Positions 33,601 to 46,579 of a DNA stretch of 64,000 nucleotides are shown here, piece by piece. Location of the stretch: NCBI GenBank assembly GCA_951812925.1, contig OX638368.1:74806422-74870421 (forward strand), written 5' to 3'. Within the stretch, counting starts at the first letter, position 1, and each line of letters begins with the position of its first letter. Made by a program: the position numbers and the translations under genes. The notes under the pieces were generated by a model. The model saw only the letters and a program-made list of their open reading frames with translations, was not told the origin of the DNA and did not search any database. Source of the stretch: Calliopum simillimum. Taxonomy: Eukaryota; Arthropoda; Insecta; Diptera; Lauxaniidae.

Positions 33601-35435
33601 TGTCACATTGGTCCTGATAGAGTTAAAATATCTAGTGGTTCGTTCAATCGACAACACTAGGCGTGACACGAAATAAATTTCGCCTTCTTTTCGCACAGCG
33701 TATGGTAATTATGTATGCCACATTTTTAGCTGAAAAAGTTTGTGAGATATAACGTGTTGAAATGTGTAATCTATGAATAGTCAAAAAGTGCACGTTTTTT
33801 GATTTCACCTATTTTTTGACCAGCGATTAGAAACTATGGACGGCATGTACCAAATAAATTTCACGAAAATTACAAACTTTAGTTTAACTTTAGTTTAAAA
33901 AGGAACCGGTGTTTGATTACACCCACTTGCGATCATCAAATCTTAATTATATACGGCACCTATCTACCAAATTTCAATAATTTGACTTGTATAGTTTGTG
34001 AGATATAACTTGTTAAAATGATAAAAAAGTGACGAAACGTTGCGATAAAAAATTGAATCAAATGTTTTCATTGCAATTAAAAAATAACTGGCCGAACCTT
34101 TTTTAAAATTATTATAATAACCATATTGGCCCATAAGACATACAGTGTTTAAGTTTAATTATATTTACCCATTGAATCCAAGACGTTGCTAAGCTTCCAA
34201 GCATGGCAAACAGGTTAAATGTCAAAAAGCATGTTACAGCTGTAAACAACTTTTCCGGGATGAAGAAATCATCGTGTGTCGGCTTAATATCTGAAAGTAT
34301 AATAAAAATCGGAATAGTCTCTAGAATTATTTAAAGTAATATCAGTTAAATCAAATGATTCTATTTTTTCTTCCGAAAACAATAAAATTTCGTATTACGC
34401 AAAGCGCAACAATGAGAATAAAAAGTATTCATCCGAAATTTCGGAAAATTTTACCGTCTCACGCCTGACGAAATAAAAAAAAAAAAAAAATGTGACCTCA
34501 AATAAATGACGCAGTATCTTTCGTTCATCCTCAATGAAGAGTTAAACATTTGAAAACGTTGTAAAAAGAGGAATAATTTAAAGCGTTCGGTATTGACGCA
34601 TTTATAAAAATTTTGTATTTTTTGTAAATTTAAATACCATACAAATACCTAGTTATCTGTGTTATTTGTTGTAAAATATAAAATGAAAAAAAAAAAAAAT
34701 AAAAATCTAAAAACTTTGGTATTAATTCGTAAACTTATATCCAAAAGCAAGCATAGGTTTTCTTTTCACAAAAAAATTAAAGAAAAAAGGTCATCATTTT
34801 TGATATTCGCCTTCCATGTTTGGTGCTTCTAGCAGTCGATGCTGCAGAGCTGTGTACAGTATGTTCATACACAGATTTTAGGCAGAGCAAAGAAAACTAA
34901 AAAAAAGTACATCGGCTCTGATCATCGCATACATATCTGTGGACTTTTGACAAAAAAAACCTAACTCGAAATTGGCAACTTTTCAAGAGAGCATAAATAA
35001 ATGATTAACTAATTTTTAATAATGTGGCTCAGTTTCCTTGATGCAGCGTTGAATTTCCTTTTTCCATACATTTTTATCAATCTTAAAGTGTCAGCTGTCA
35101 AATTATTTTTTTCTTTTGGTTCAAAATACTTGACCGCACGAATGGCGCTAAGTTCAAATCTTGCTTGAACTATGGGACACCCTTATATCTCTGGAACAAG
35201 AGACATGGCGATTATACCAATAGAAGCGTATTAAAACTTTATATTTAGAACTAAAATCCTGGAGAATTGTCTTATCTCGACTTAGGTTAATTGTCAAAAG
35301 TCCATAGATATGTATACACACTACTGGAAGTAAAAAAAGTAAAGCAAAGATCGTGAGAAAAAGAAAGAATCCGTGTAGCAAAGAAAACTGTCAAAAATTT
35401 AAAGAAAGAAAACTACACAAAAAAAATGAATAGTT
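33601..35435. other. 1.8 kb without recognisable features
   Basis: AT-rich sequence with several poly-A runs. No coding frame beyond chance, RNA gene or clear inverted repeat was noticed. Confidence 0.45.
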
Positions 35436-35437
35436 CA

Positions 35438-36188
35438 GGGGCTGTCCATAAACTCCGTAACGCTAAAATTCGCTAAAATGAACCTCCTCCCCCCGTATGT
35501 GACAAAAAGTGACGCTGGACCAGACCCCTCTAGCGTCATGTGACGGTAACCGAAACTCCCCCCTGGAGATATTTGGATATTTAAATGGAACTACCTTTTT
35601 TTTTTGGTACAAAAACCGAAAATGACCGATATCTCGAAAACGACACGAAAAAAAAATAATGCGATTTTCGGAATCAGCAGCCCTGGGAATTTTGGCTGTA
35701 AACTAGTGATATCAGTAAAAAATAAATTCTCATTATAAGTTTCATATTAATGTATGTCTTTTCAGTTAAACCGAAATTTAAGAAAACGTCTGGCGGAACT
35801 CGTGTAACGTTCTTATTTTTAGGCCTCGTTTTCAATTATATTAAATGGAGTTCCATTAAATTAAACTTAACTATGGAAAAGCTTACAAAATAATGTTATG
35901 AACACTGTTTAAAAATTTATCATTCGTTCAATTCTAATAACTGACGTAAATTAAAAAGGAAACTCTTAAATTTTTTTTTGTAAAATTTTCAATAAAAAAA
36001 ATTTAAACGTTCGGACAAAGGTAAAACCTGAACCGATGCAGCTAAATTCTGCCAAACTTACAAATTAATTCTCAATGACCCTTAAAACAATTTCTTCTTG
36101 TTGAAACCCCCCTTCCCCCTGTGACCAAAATGACGTTTGCTCGAACCCCCTCCCCCCTAGAAGCGTCACGGAGTTTATGGACAGCCCC
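35438..36188. mobile_element. ~0.75 kb TIR element
   Basis: GGGGCTGTCCATAAACTCCG at the left pairs with its complement at the right (36168-36188). These termini resemble a widespread arthropod DNA-transposon end type. No certain TSD was found. Inside, 35570-35735 is a piece of the family that forms the long-TIR elements at 36830-42965. Confidence 0.65.
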
Positions 36189-36189
36189 A

Positions 36190-36416
36190 CAGTAAAAATG
36201 TACAATAGCTATGGGCTTAATAACAATTTTTCGATTTTTATACCCTGCGGTGGTTTTTTATGTGAGGTTTGATGAAAAAGTAAGTGAGCCAAAATTTGGA
36301 GGGGGTGGGGTGGGTCTAACCCTTGCCGGATTTGAGTCAAAGTTCGAATTTCGGGGGTAAAATTTTGAAAAAAAGCTTCTAACATCAAACCAGTTATACT
36401 TACAGGCATAGAATGT
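36190..36416. other. spacer, no gene seen
   Basis: Contains a G-rich stretch (36298-36318). No gene was identified. Confidence 0.45.
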
Positions 36417-36830
36417 ATGACCAACCCCCATTATATTTTCTACCCCAACATTTTCACCAAACATAATTACCCCCTATCTCTACCCTTAAGGGTCGCTCTT
36501 ATATAAGCCTTAATTTTCATGACATTTTTATAATATCGACCTCCACCACCCCCAGACTGCCCCTACATTGTTCAAAAGCATGACCTACCCCCATTATTTT
36601 TTTTACCCCATCATTTTCACGAAACATACTTACCCCCTATCTCCACCCACTAGGGGTGCTCCCATACAAAAACACTCATATTTATGTTAATTAATAAACA
36701 TTTTTGCTCTCATCACCCCTACTGCTACTTAAGAAGGTAAAATGTATGACCGACCCCCATTAACTTTTCCAGCCCGACAATTTTACTAAACAAACTTGCC
36801 CTCTATCTCCAGCACGTCAGATTTTTTTTT
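36417..36830 (+). repeat. tandem repeat, ~166-bp unit, 2.5 copies
   Basis: Units start at about 36417, 36582 and 36748. Each has a tgacc(a/t/g)acccccatta segment followed by a taccccctatctc segment. Confidence 0.75.
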
Positions 36831-37890
36831 AATCGACTTTTGAAATTTCTTAATCCACTGTACATGAAAAAACAAAAACAACGCATTCTTGTGTTAAATT
36901 GATGCATCTTACTATATGATCCTTACATTTGAGGTGTATCATGTGTTCAGTAAACTTATGCAGAATATTACGAGGAATATTTTTGTAGACAATTTTAACC
37001 CTCTAAAACCCCCACATGTACGTCATTTTAACCTGAATGTGGGGGGTCAAAATGACCCACATGTAAGGGTCTTAGAGCGTTAAAATTTTCTACAAAAATA
37101 TTCCTCGTAATATCCTGTATAAGTTTACTCCACACATGATACACCGCAGATGTAAGGATCATATAGTTAGATGCATCGATTTAACACAAGAATGCGTTAT
37201 TTTTGTTTTTTTCATGTACAGTGGATTAAAAAACTTCAAAAATCGATTAAAAAAAAATCTGAAGTGCTGGAGAAAAACGACGAGACACGGGTATTTTTTT
37301 TTAACGCCTACTTTAAGAATTTTTTGGATTTTCTCATGTGTTTTACAAAAAGTTTCAAATTATCGAACAGTTTATTACAAAAAAACGAAAAAAATAGGCA
37401 AAAACGCATTTTAGTAATTTATCAATGAATTTTATACAACTTTTACATTTTTCCATCGATTTTCTTAAATGGCATCTTATTTTCTTCATAAATATATAGC
37501 CTATGATACAAAAAACAAAATATTATAAAAAAGTTAGTTTTTCTTGTATAAATTTGAAGTTGATTTTGATTTTTTCTTAATTTTTTCGAAAATCAAAGTA
37601 TTTCGCCAAAACTAACAAACCAACCAGAAAATAATGTGAGTATAATTTATAGGTAATTTAATTACCTTTAATATGACATATAATACGTTTACACGTAAAC
37701 ATTGGTTCTTGAGATATTTGTATTTAAATGGAACTATCTTTTTTTTGGGTCCAAAAACCGAAAATGACCGATATCTCAAAAACGACACGAAAGAAAAAAA
37801 AAATAATAATGCGATTTTCGGAATCAGCAGCCCATTTTACATATAAAATGAATAATGGCATTCGCTGGGAATTTTGGCTGTAAACTAGTG
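36830..37890. mobile_element. long-TIR element, copy A (left arm shortened)
   Basis: 36830-37030 is mirrored at 37045-37255 around gtgggggg/ccccccac. The right arm then continues to the end CTGTAAACTAGTG (37890), followed by TTA. The same sequence forms copy B at 39318-42965. The left arm lacks its outer part. The frames at 37136-37428 recur in copy B but are mirror artefacts without a motif. Confidence 0.7.
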
Positions 37891-37964
37891 TTATTATTGG
37901 TTCTCGAGTAATTAAGTATAATGTGATTAATGTTCAAATAAAAACTTGTCATAACTAGAAAACC

Positions 37965-38750
37965 AATTGAGATAATCATTTTATTTAAAAACTATTTTGC
38001 TTGTTTTTACAAGCGCTAAAAATTTTATAGTCCCAACATTTTGAAAAATTAACACCCAGTGGGTCAAAATGGAAAAAAAAAACTGATTTTTTGTAACTTT
38101 GGCAGCCTCCACCGCTCGAAATATCAACTTATGGATACCGCGTGCGATATCAAAAATACGTAAAATTTGATTGCCCGTAATTTTTGTTCAAAATTTTTTT
38201 CTGTACGACCAATAGGAAACGAGATAAATCGAATCAAATATATTTGAAAATGGCGGCTGAAGCGCAGGGGGGGCGAGGTCACCTTTTTGGTTTTAAGCCT
38301 TTACAGTATGCCTAAAAATATAATGCAAAAAAAATTTCAGTGCGCAATTTTTTCTAGTCATTTTAGGACAATTTTTACTGTACTATAAGTCGAGAAACAG
38401 TTGAGATAATGACTTCATTCAAAAATTATTTTGCTTGATTTTGCAAGAGCTACAAATTATGTTACTACAACTTTTGAAAAATCAACACCCAGTGGGTGCA
38501 AATGGAAAAAAACTGATTTTATTTCATTTATTGCCCGTAATTTGGTTCAAAATTTTTTCTGTCCGACCAACAGGAAACGAGATAAATTGCATCAAACATA
38601 TTTCAAGATTGCGGTTAAAGCTCAAGGGTGAGGAGGTCACGTTTTTGGCGTTAGGCCTCTATAGTGGTCCTAAAAACATCAAGCAAAAAAAATTGCAGTG
38701 CGCAATTTCTTCTAGGCCTTCATACATTGTCGACAACTTTACTGTACAAA
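37965..38750 (+). repeat. diverged direct duplication of ~400 bp
   Basis: Two neighbouring copies (about 37965-38384 and 38395-38750) share segments such as aacacccagtgggt, tgcccgtaattt and aggaaacgagataaat in the same order. The second lacks about 60 bases. Confidence 0.75.
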
Positions 38751-38759
38751 ATTGTTAAA

Positions 38760-39300
38760 TTTTGCTAATACAAAGACATGCAATTATAAAAAAAAAATAA
38801 GACACATAAAATATCAATTAAATGCATAAAGAAAACAGTGCATTTGTTGTTTGCACATGATTTACATTTGTTTGTTCGAGATAAGCGCAAGCACAAAACT
38901 TGTGAACATGAAATAAAAACATGAAAATGAAGAAAATTAAATCACAACAAAACAAATAACAGAAAAATTTTGTTTATTAGTATTTAAGTAAATTGTCAAA
39001 AAAAATAAAAACAACAACTAAAACAAAAGAAAATAAATCACAACCACACGATAATTGCTCGATCAACTAGAAAAAACAGCGAAAAAAGAAATTCAGTATG
39101 GCTAAAGAAAACATCCATAAAGGGCCAGTGCAACATAACTAGAGAATTTTCAACGAAAACTTCAGATCGTAGCAAGGATTCAGCAAAACGTGAATATAAA
39201 TACAAATTATTTGATTTACATTTTTCATTATACATAGGTAAGGGAAGATGGGGTAGATTCGTACAGTTTTGACTTTATGGCTAAAAATAAAGAAAGGTGC
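38760..39300. other. spacer, no gene seen
   Basis: A-rich sequence without recognised features. Confidence 0.45.
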
Positions 39301-39918
39301 CAGCTTTTTCAAAATAACACTAGTTTACAAATGATTAAAATTTTTTTTCCCATTGAATGCCATTATTCATTTTATATGTAAAATTGGCTGCTGATTCTGA
39401 AAATCGCATTATTTTTTTTTCTTTCGTGTTGTTTTCGAGATATCGGTCAATTTCGGTTTTTGGGCCAAAAAAAAGATAGTTTCTTTTAAATACAAATATC
39501 TCAAGAAATAATATATGTGTTTAAACGTACTATATGTCATATTAAAGGTAATTAAATTACCTATAAATTATATTCACATTACTTTTTGGCTGGTTCGTTA
39601 GTTTCGAAGAAATAAATTGATTTCTAAAAAAAAATATTTTTTTCCGAAAAAGTTAAAAAAAGTCAAAATCAACTGCAGATTTATACAAGAAAAAAAAATT
39701 CAAAAAATCATTTTGTTCTTTTATATCATAGTCTATATGGGTGATTCTCAGATAACTGTACTTTTTGTGTCCTCTGGCGATTTCACCTATACAGTAGGCT
39801 TTTTTTTCACAAAAAATTACGCTATAAGTTAGAAACTATGCTTTTCTAATAGAGCGTATCAATTTTACCACCAAATATTGATTGGTCTACTTTGAAAGTT
39901 TGCAAATATACCCCAAAT

Positions 39919-41653
39919 GTCACAAACGTGGCATGTCCTACCCCTACTTTTTATACACAAAACGATGAAAAGTGACCAAAAAACGGAAATAGAACAGAAA
40001 AAAAGTTACTACACATATTAAGTAAATACTTAAGGCTACAATATTCTGAGCTCATATGCAGTTTTAAAAAATTTTTAGAGGGCACAATTTCGAATTGAAA
40101 ACTGTCCCCTAGTTTTGGAAAAAAAAAATTTCTTCAAAGCATTATGCTACTACTGCTTCAGGTACTACTGTTTCAGTCAATAGATTGCAATACATATGCA
40201 TTAATTCTGATCACTATCCATCACCCAATGGTCAGCATGTCCAGACGCGTCCAAAAAGAAATCTGTTTGCGTTTTATAGGGCAGTTTATAAACAAAAACA
40301 GTTTTTTTTTAAATTATGGTCACAAACGTGGCACTTGGCACTCTCAGGTAGTGCATTTTATTTTATGCATGAAACAATTTTTTTGTAGGATTTGCATACA
40401 TGACCCCAAATTCTTTCGGAAAAATCTTTAACTCAATCGCGTGCTTTACAATGAGCGATAAACTACAAAAATGTCACAAACGTGGCGCATCAAAAATGTC
40501 ACAAACGTGGCACTTTTTATCAGTTTGCAAAGAAACATATTTTTATATAAAATTGAGTATACAGATGTTTAGTTGAAGGCTATTAATTATGTTTTTAATA
40601 CAAAAATTTTTATACACCATCAGAATCCTGAGTTATCCTTGCTCAAAAGTGAAAAAATCACTGTTTTGACATCTACTTAAAGCTATAGAACAAAAACAAC
40701 AAGTAAAATTAATTTTTGTCATGGGATTCAGACAGCCAAATTTATTGTCAACAAAACATAATTTACCGTTTTTCAATTGCATTCCCAGCTTTCGAGTTAT
40801 TAGCGTTTAAAATAAGGACATCTTTTGATAACATACAAAAGATTTTTCGAGACCCAAAAGTTTCAAAAAATCAAGTTTTATTATTTTTATCAATAACATA
40901 TTTAATTACAAAAAATTTCGTGACCTTGCAGACCATAATCGCATAAAAAGTGGCAATTCTATGCTAGATTTAGTGAATAACCCTACTAAACTATTGCTTT
41001 GCAAATTAACAGAATCAAAATTTCATCTGTTCATTCACTAAATCTACAATAGAGCCTTATTTTTTCATCCGATTTAAGTCTGCAAGGGCTTAAAATTTTT
41101 GTGATAAATTATATTTTTGATAAAAATAATAAAACTTACCATTTTTGTTAATTTTTCGATCCAGAAAATCCTTTGTGTGTTATTGAGAGGTATCCTTTTT
41201 TTAAAGGCTTATAACTCGGAAACTAGGAATCCAATTGAAAAACGGTAAATTATGTCTTGTTGATAATAAATTCGGCTGTCTGAATCCATTGACAAAAATT
41301 AATTTTACTTGTTGCTGTTTTTATTAAGTAGATGTCAAAACTGTGATTTTAGCAAGGATAACTAAGGATACTGATGTAATAGAAAAAAATCAAGATCAGA
41401 TTCGTAATAAGGAGATCCTAATCCACCTCAAACGGCTATAAAAACAGAGAACAGGAAACCATTGTTGATCTTTAGGGCGATAGGGTTTAAAAAAATCGAC
41501 CACTGGAGACATGACACTGTTGCAAAATTAGTCTTGAAGTGTAAATTTGTCATTATATGCAATATATCTCTCATCAAAACGCTTCAAAACCATCATTTTT
41601 CCATACTGTGGCTAAAATGCCACAAACGTGGCAATTTGGTCACAAACGTGGCA
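39919..41653 (+). repeat. six copies of GTCACAAACGTGGCA
   Basis: Copies at 39919-39933, 40319-40333, 40473-40487 (last base changed), 40499-40513, 41619-41633 (GCC start) and 41639-41653, all in the same direction. Such strict conservation in otherwise AT-rich DNA suggests a protein-binding site. Confidence 0.8.
40617..41400. repeat. inner inverted repeat (~0.36 kb arms)
   Basis: 40617-40975 is mirrored at about 41010-41380. The outer parts are a relative of the aactcaggat module. Confidence 0.7.
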
Positions 41654-42969
41654 GCAAAATTTCTTAATTTCGACCTCAAAGCCGTAAATTCACACTTGTA
41701 GTTGATCTACTTAAAAGGTGAGTTTTAAGAGTGTGTTTACATAAGATAGCATGAAGAAACTTGCAAAAATCCAAAAAAATTGTCTGCCAATTTTACAACT
41801 CGAAAAAGCAGTTATCTAAGAATCACCCATATATTTGTTAAGCAAATAAAATACTATTTAAGAAAATCGATGGAAAAATGTAAAAGTTGTATACAAATCA
41901 TTGATAAATTACTAAAATGCGTTTTTACCTATTTTTTTTTCGTTTTTTTGTAATAAACTGTTCGATAATTTAAAACTTTGAAAACTTAACTATATGATCC
42001 TTACATTTGAGGTGTAACATGTGTTCAGTAAACTGATGCAGGATTTTACGAGGAATATTTTTGTAAACAATTTTAATCCTCTAAAACTTCCACAAGTGGG
42101 GGTCAAAATGACCCACATGTGAGGGTTTTAAAGGATTAGGATTTTCTACAAAAATATTCCTCGCAATATCCTGCATAAGTTTACTGAACACATGATACAC
42201 CTCAGGTTTAAGGATGATATAATTAGATACATTGATTTAACACAAGAATGCGTTATTTTTGTTTTTTTCATGTACAGTGGATTAAAAAACTTCAAAAATC
42301 GATTAAAAAAAACTGACGTGCTGGAGAAAAACGACGGGACACGGGAATTTTTTTTTAACGCCTACTTTAAGAATTTTTTGGATTTTCTCATGTGTTTTAC
42401 AAAAAGTTTCAAATTGTCGAACAGTTTATTGTAAAAAAAAAAGGAAAAATAGGGAAAAACGCATTTTGGTAACTTATCAATGAATTGTATACAACTTTTA
42501 CATTTTTCTATCGATTTTCTTAAGTGGTATCTTATTTTCTTTATAAATATATAGTCTATGATACAAAAAAACAAAATATTATAAAAAAGTTATTTTTTCT
42601 TGTATAAATTTGAAGTTGATTTTGATTTTTTCTTAATTTTTTCGAAAAAAAAAATGTTTTCCTTAGAAATCAATGTATTTCTCCGAAACTAACAAACCAA
42701 CCAAAAAGTGATGTGAATGTTATTTACAGGTAATTTATTTACCTTTAATATGACATATAACATGTTTAAACGCAAACATTGGTTCTTGAGATATTTTTAT
42801 TTAAATCGAACTATCTTTTTTTTTTGGTCCAAAAACCGAAAATGACAGATATTTCGAAAACGACACGAAAGAAAAAAAAATTAACGCTGTTTTCGGAATC
42901 AGCAGCCCATTTTACATATAAAATGAATAATGGCATTCACTGGGAATTTTGGCTGTAAACTAGTGTAAT

Positions 42970-43589
42970 TAGTATGCAGTTATATAAATATAATATTAAG
43001 CTTTTAATGTAGGGTAAGCTAAAGACTGTCCAATTTATCAATTAAGAGTAATGCCAGATTTTCTGAAGATACTCAAAACGTACGAATGTGCCCCATATGC
43101 AGGTTCATTCGTATATACGTGCAACGGTGGATGCAGAATTTAAAGCGATGAAATCGTATGTGGATCGAATAAAAAAGTACCCTCTTGAACGTATAGAACA
43201 TCTTTCGTACGCAGATCTGCCATAGAACTTGACTGGTTAATCCCAACAGATGCAAAATCTTCGTAGCTGCACAAAAATTTGTTAAATGCCATATTTATGT
43301 TATTTGAAATGCACTTGTAATATTTTTACCATGACATGATTGAAAACTTTTGCCAGGCAATTGCATATACTAGGAACTTTTCCATAGTTATTCACATTCC
43401 AATCGTTGAATGCAGTTCTCAGTTTTCAATAAAAAGGTCCAATCACGCCTCTATTGGTTAAAGACGGTGTGTAAAGTGTGGTAGGAGTAAGAGATAAACT
43501 ATCCCGTTGCTCAAAGCATAATTAACTGCATCTATTGAGAAATGACTTTTATAGCTGCCCACTAGCGGTATATTAACGTTATCTTTTAG
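42970..43589. other. spacer, no gene seen
   Basis: Somewhat higher GC around 43060-43220, but no readable gene or RNA was recognised. Confidence 0.4.
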
Positions 43590-44506
43590 GGCTGTGCAAC
43601 GAGCCGAACTAGTTCGATTAAACTCAAAACTCATGAGCTTTTCACACAATTTAAGTACCGAAGCGAGTTCGTTTAACTCAGCTCAACTCAGTTCGTTAGT
43701 TCGTGAGTTTAATCGATCAACCCATTCGTTGTGAGCTGATCGTTTGTTTGTTGAGCTAGTAAGTTTCTCGCCTTGTCAAATGATTTTGAATAGAAAAGTT
43801 AATTTTTATCATAAAAAAGAAACTTATCACAAAATTAGTGCTTTTATCACATTTGCTTTTTTGATTGATAACTAAGAAATATTTTAAAATCTTTACCTAA
43901 TTTTCTAAAAATTTGATTTCGGAATAAATTTTCATAAAAAGAAAATTGAAACATAAATTTCAAAACGTAAAAAGCTGTAAATTCAAAATATTTTTAAATA
44001 CAGTAATATATTAAATTCAAATATTTTCTTATCCGGACTGAAGTTGTTTTGCTATTGGTAAAAAAATTTTGTATCAAATTTTTCATCCCATTTGAAATAA
44101 TAAACTGTTTTATCAAATGCAATTTTTAAAAGAAAAAAACGTGATCAGTTGTCGTTTACTATATTTTTATAGCTAAAAGCCATGGATGTCTACACCAATT
44201 AAAGTGTATTTAATTTTGATATTCATGCCTAAATCCCACTAAACTGTCTTATTCCCAGTTGGATTGCTTTGTCAAAAGTCTGCAGTATTCATAACTTAAT
44301 TTTTGCTATTTTACATCATTTATTTACTTTTACTTTAAAAAACGTTGCAAAGCATAAGTGCACAAATTTAGCATATTTTCCAAAAGAGGATCCAGATAAT
44401 ATTTTTCATCTTTTCTGCGTAGAGCCGTTGGAAAAATAAAATTTTCAGCTCATATTCTCTCTTAGGTCAAGCTACTTATCAATTTTTAAATAATTTTCAA
44501 TCATTT

Positions 44507-44616
44507 AGGGTATTCTTTAAACTCGTAAAACTGTCAAAATTCGTATCGATTTTGACAACTACTTATTACGAGTTTACGAGGTTTTCGAGGCAATTATATG
44601 ATTTAAGGAATACCCT
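44507..44616. mobile_element. 110-bp MITE
   Basis: AGGGTATTC at the left pairs with GAATACCCT at the right, and inner parts (aaactcgtaaaactgtcaaa versus tttgacaactac...gagttt) also pair. No clear TSD. Confidence 0.6.
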
Positions 44617-44699
44617 CAATATATTTTCAAAATACCTATATTTTTTTTTCTTTACAATTTCTGCTGGGCTTTTGGAAAATTATATTTAAAAAAAAAACT

Positions 44700-44860
44700 A
44701 TGAGGCTCTTCCCCCTGCTCGCTCCTTTCGCCAACCCCCGCGTAGCTCTTTCTCGTTTTAATTCTCTCTCTTCCACTCTGCGCGAAAGGGTTCGCTTCGC
44801 TCGCATACCCCCGCGTGGCTCTTCCTCTTTCTGATTCTCCGCGCGAGAGACCTAGGATCA
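44700..44860 (+). repeat. GC-rich tandem duplication
   Basis: Two units of about 75 bp share (a/c)cccccgcgt(a/g)gctctt and a ctctttctcgtttt/ctctttctgatt continuation. They are far richer in G and C than the surroundings and lie between the arms of the inverted repeat. Confidence 0.7.
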
Positions 44861-45064
44861 CGTTTTTTTTTTTTTAAATTGCATTTGATTAAACAGTTTA
44901 TTATTTCAAATAAGATGAAAAATTTTAAGTAAAAGTTTTTTACAAATGGCTTTTCACAAAACAACTTCAGTCTGGATAAGAAAATGTTAAAATTTAATAT
45001 TTTACTGTATTTAAAAATATTTTAATTTACGTTTAAAAATTTATGTTTATGAGAACTGCTTGTT

Positions 45065-45654
45065 AAGCGTAAAAAAAACCCCTTTTGCGAGGAAGAAAAA
45101 AAAATTATTCAATTCATTTTCACTTAATTAAAGAAAAGTACTTTGCTATCATCTATCATCTTCTACGATATACTTTTCGTTTAACTCAAACATTTGTGTT
45201 TTTGTCTTTACTGGGAAGTAGCTCCCGATTGTAATTCTTTATAGTGTGTTTTGGAAATATCTTAAGTTCAAAGCTCTGTTTTTTGCTTAGATCCATTCAT
45301 TTCTATATGAGTTATTGCATCCCTTTTTGTTAAGATTAATTAATTTGTTAAGACATTAAGTTAAAAAATATGTTAAGTGTGCTCATTTGAAGCAAACGTT
45401 ACTCAGACGATTGTGGTCGGAAATGCAGTGCATTATCGCTTCGATCGGAAATCACTGACCACCAAAAATCTGGGTAATCGAAGCAACGAAGTGTGCATTT
45501 TATTCTTTTGGATGAATAGTACCATATTTTCAATAGTTGGTTTTGCAAATTTTTTTTTAAATACACATTATATCACACAACCAAAAAGATCAAAATTTAA
45601 TACATGAAGATATTTAATTGAGTTTATATAAATACACATTGGATTTATACATAT
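45065..45654. other. spacer, no gene seen
   Basis: A 76-codon frame at 45377-45607 has no recognisable motif and is probably chance. Confidence 0.4.
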
Positions 45655-46168
45655 ATACACATTAGAGCGCCCACAAGATATCGACGGCTTATATTCAATA
45701 CCCTCTATCTACAATTTTCACGAAAATTTGTTTTTGACGTTAAAACCTTCATTGAGACAAATGGCATCTATGATATTAATTCCAAACGAAAAATTTGCTT
45801 CCAGAGCTACTTTTTTCCATTTAAAGAAATTCACTATCTACAGCAATCGATTTTGTGAAATGCAATATCCTCTATCTACATATGAAAAATGAAAGATTTT
45901 TCACTTTATTATATTTATTGGGTGGCCGTTAAATACAAGGTCATGACAAACGGTCGTCAATCGGCTCCAAATGGCGAAAATAAATTTTCTTGATTTTTTC
46001 AGTATTGTATGTTGAACCTTGATAGCCCTGCTGAGTCGTGATTGGCCCTTCTGTAAAAAACAGATAAGGCTAGACGCATGAAATTTGGTACAGATGAAAA
46101 CAATATTGGCAGGCTATCTGGGATCAAAAATGGGCGTGATCGGTTAAACTTGATTTGAAAATTAATAC

Positions 46169-46401
46169 AATTGAGGAGTGTCCGCACCAAAGGGCCTAGG
46201 TACCATTTCGAGGCAAAAGTTGTGTCATAATATGAATCGGGTGACATTTTGTTAGAAATGATAATAATTGTTTTCTGTTTTCACGAAAAATTGACTCAAT
46301 GGCGTGGAATTGATGGCATTATGTTAAAAAAATTATACCGGTCAAATAACTGATTATTATAGCACATAACTTAGGCCCTTTGGTACGGCCACTCCTCAAT
46401 T
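46169..46401. mobile_element. ~0.23 kb MITE
   Basis: CAATTGAGGAGTG...CAAAGGGCCT at the left is mirrored by AGGCCCTTTGGTAC...CAATTG at the right. Non-coding. Confidence 0.6.
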
Positions 46402-46579
46402 GTATATACGAGTCATAAGAAACTGGGTATTAGAGCGGTATCCAGACGGACTTGTGAATGCAAAACATGAGTACTGAAATCTGAGCTCAGATTTGTATAT
46501 ACAGTACCCCAAGTTACTAGAAAGTCCCTTCTCCCCGCCCAAGCCTACCATAGTCTTGCGCCCTATGGTGGACTGGGAT

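Larger units (their letters stand above)
39739..41828. mobile_element. 2.1 kb TIR element nested in copy B
   Basis: GGGTGATTCTCAGATAACTG at the left pairs with CAGTTATCTAAGAATCACCC at the right. ATAT flanks both sides (39735-39738 and 41829-41832); the right arm of copy B near 42545 shows the empty site. It carries six copies of a 15-bp motif and an inner inverted repeat. The superfamily is not clear and no transposase frame was found. Confidence 0.75.
39318..42965. mobile_element. long-TIR element, copy B, Harbinger-type TSD
   Basis: CACTAGTTTACA at the left pairs with TGTAAACTAGTG at the right, flanked by TAA (39315-39317 and 42966-42968), a PIF/Harbinger-type TSD. Once the nested element at 39739-41828 is ignored, both arms match almost throughout and meet near 42090 at a gtgggggtc core. 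There is no transposase, so it is a non-autonomous foldback-like member. Confidence 0.7.
43590..45060. mobile_element. inverted-repeat element with possible hAT-like left end
   Basis: At 43590 agggctgtgcaacgagccga followed by repeated agttcg/gagttt words looks like the terminus of a hAT-like MITE, but its partner end was not found. Separately, 43945-44150 is mirrored at 44865-45060 (cttatccggactgaagttg versus caacttcagtctggataag). The two may be different elements. Confidence 0.5.

Noticed and set aside
36208..36464. Minus-strand frames of about 70 codons
   Set aside because: They lie in G/C-rich tandem-repeat and spacer sequence and show no motif.
37136..37428. Overlapping 85-92-codon frames conserved in both long-TIR copies
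   Set aside because: Conservation follows from the element being duplicated; both frames exist at once and one is broken in copy B, so no sign of protein selection.
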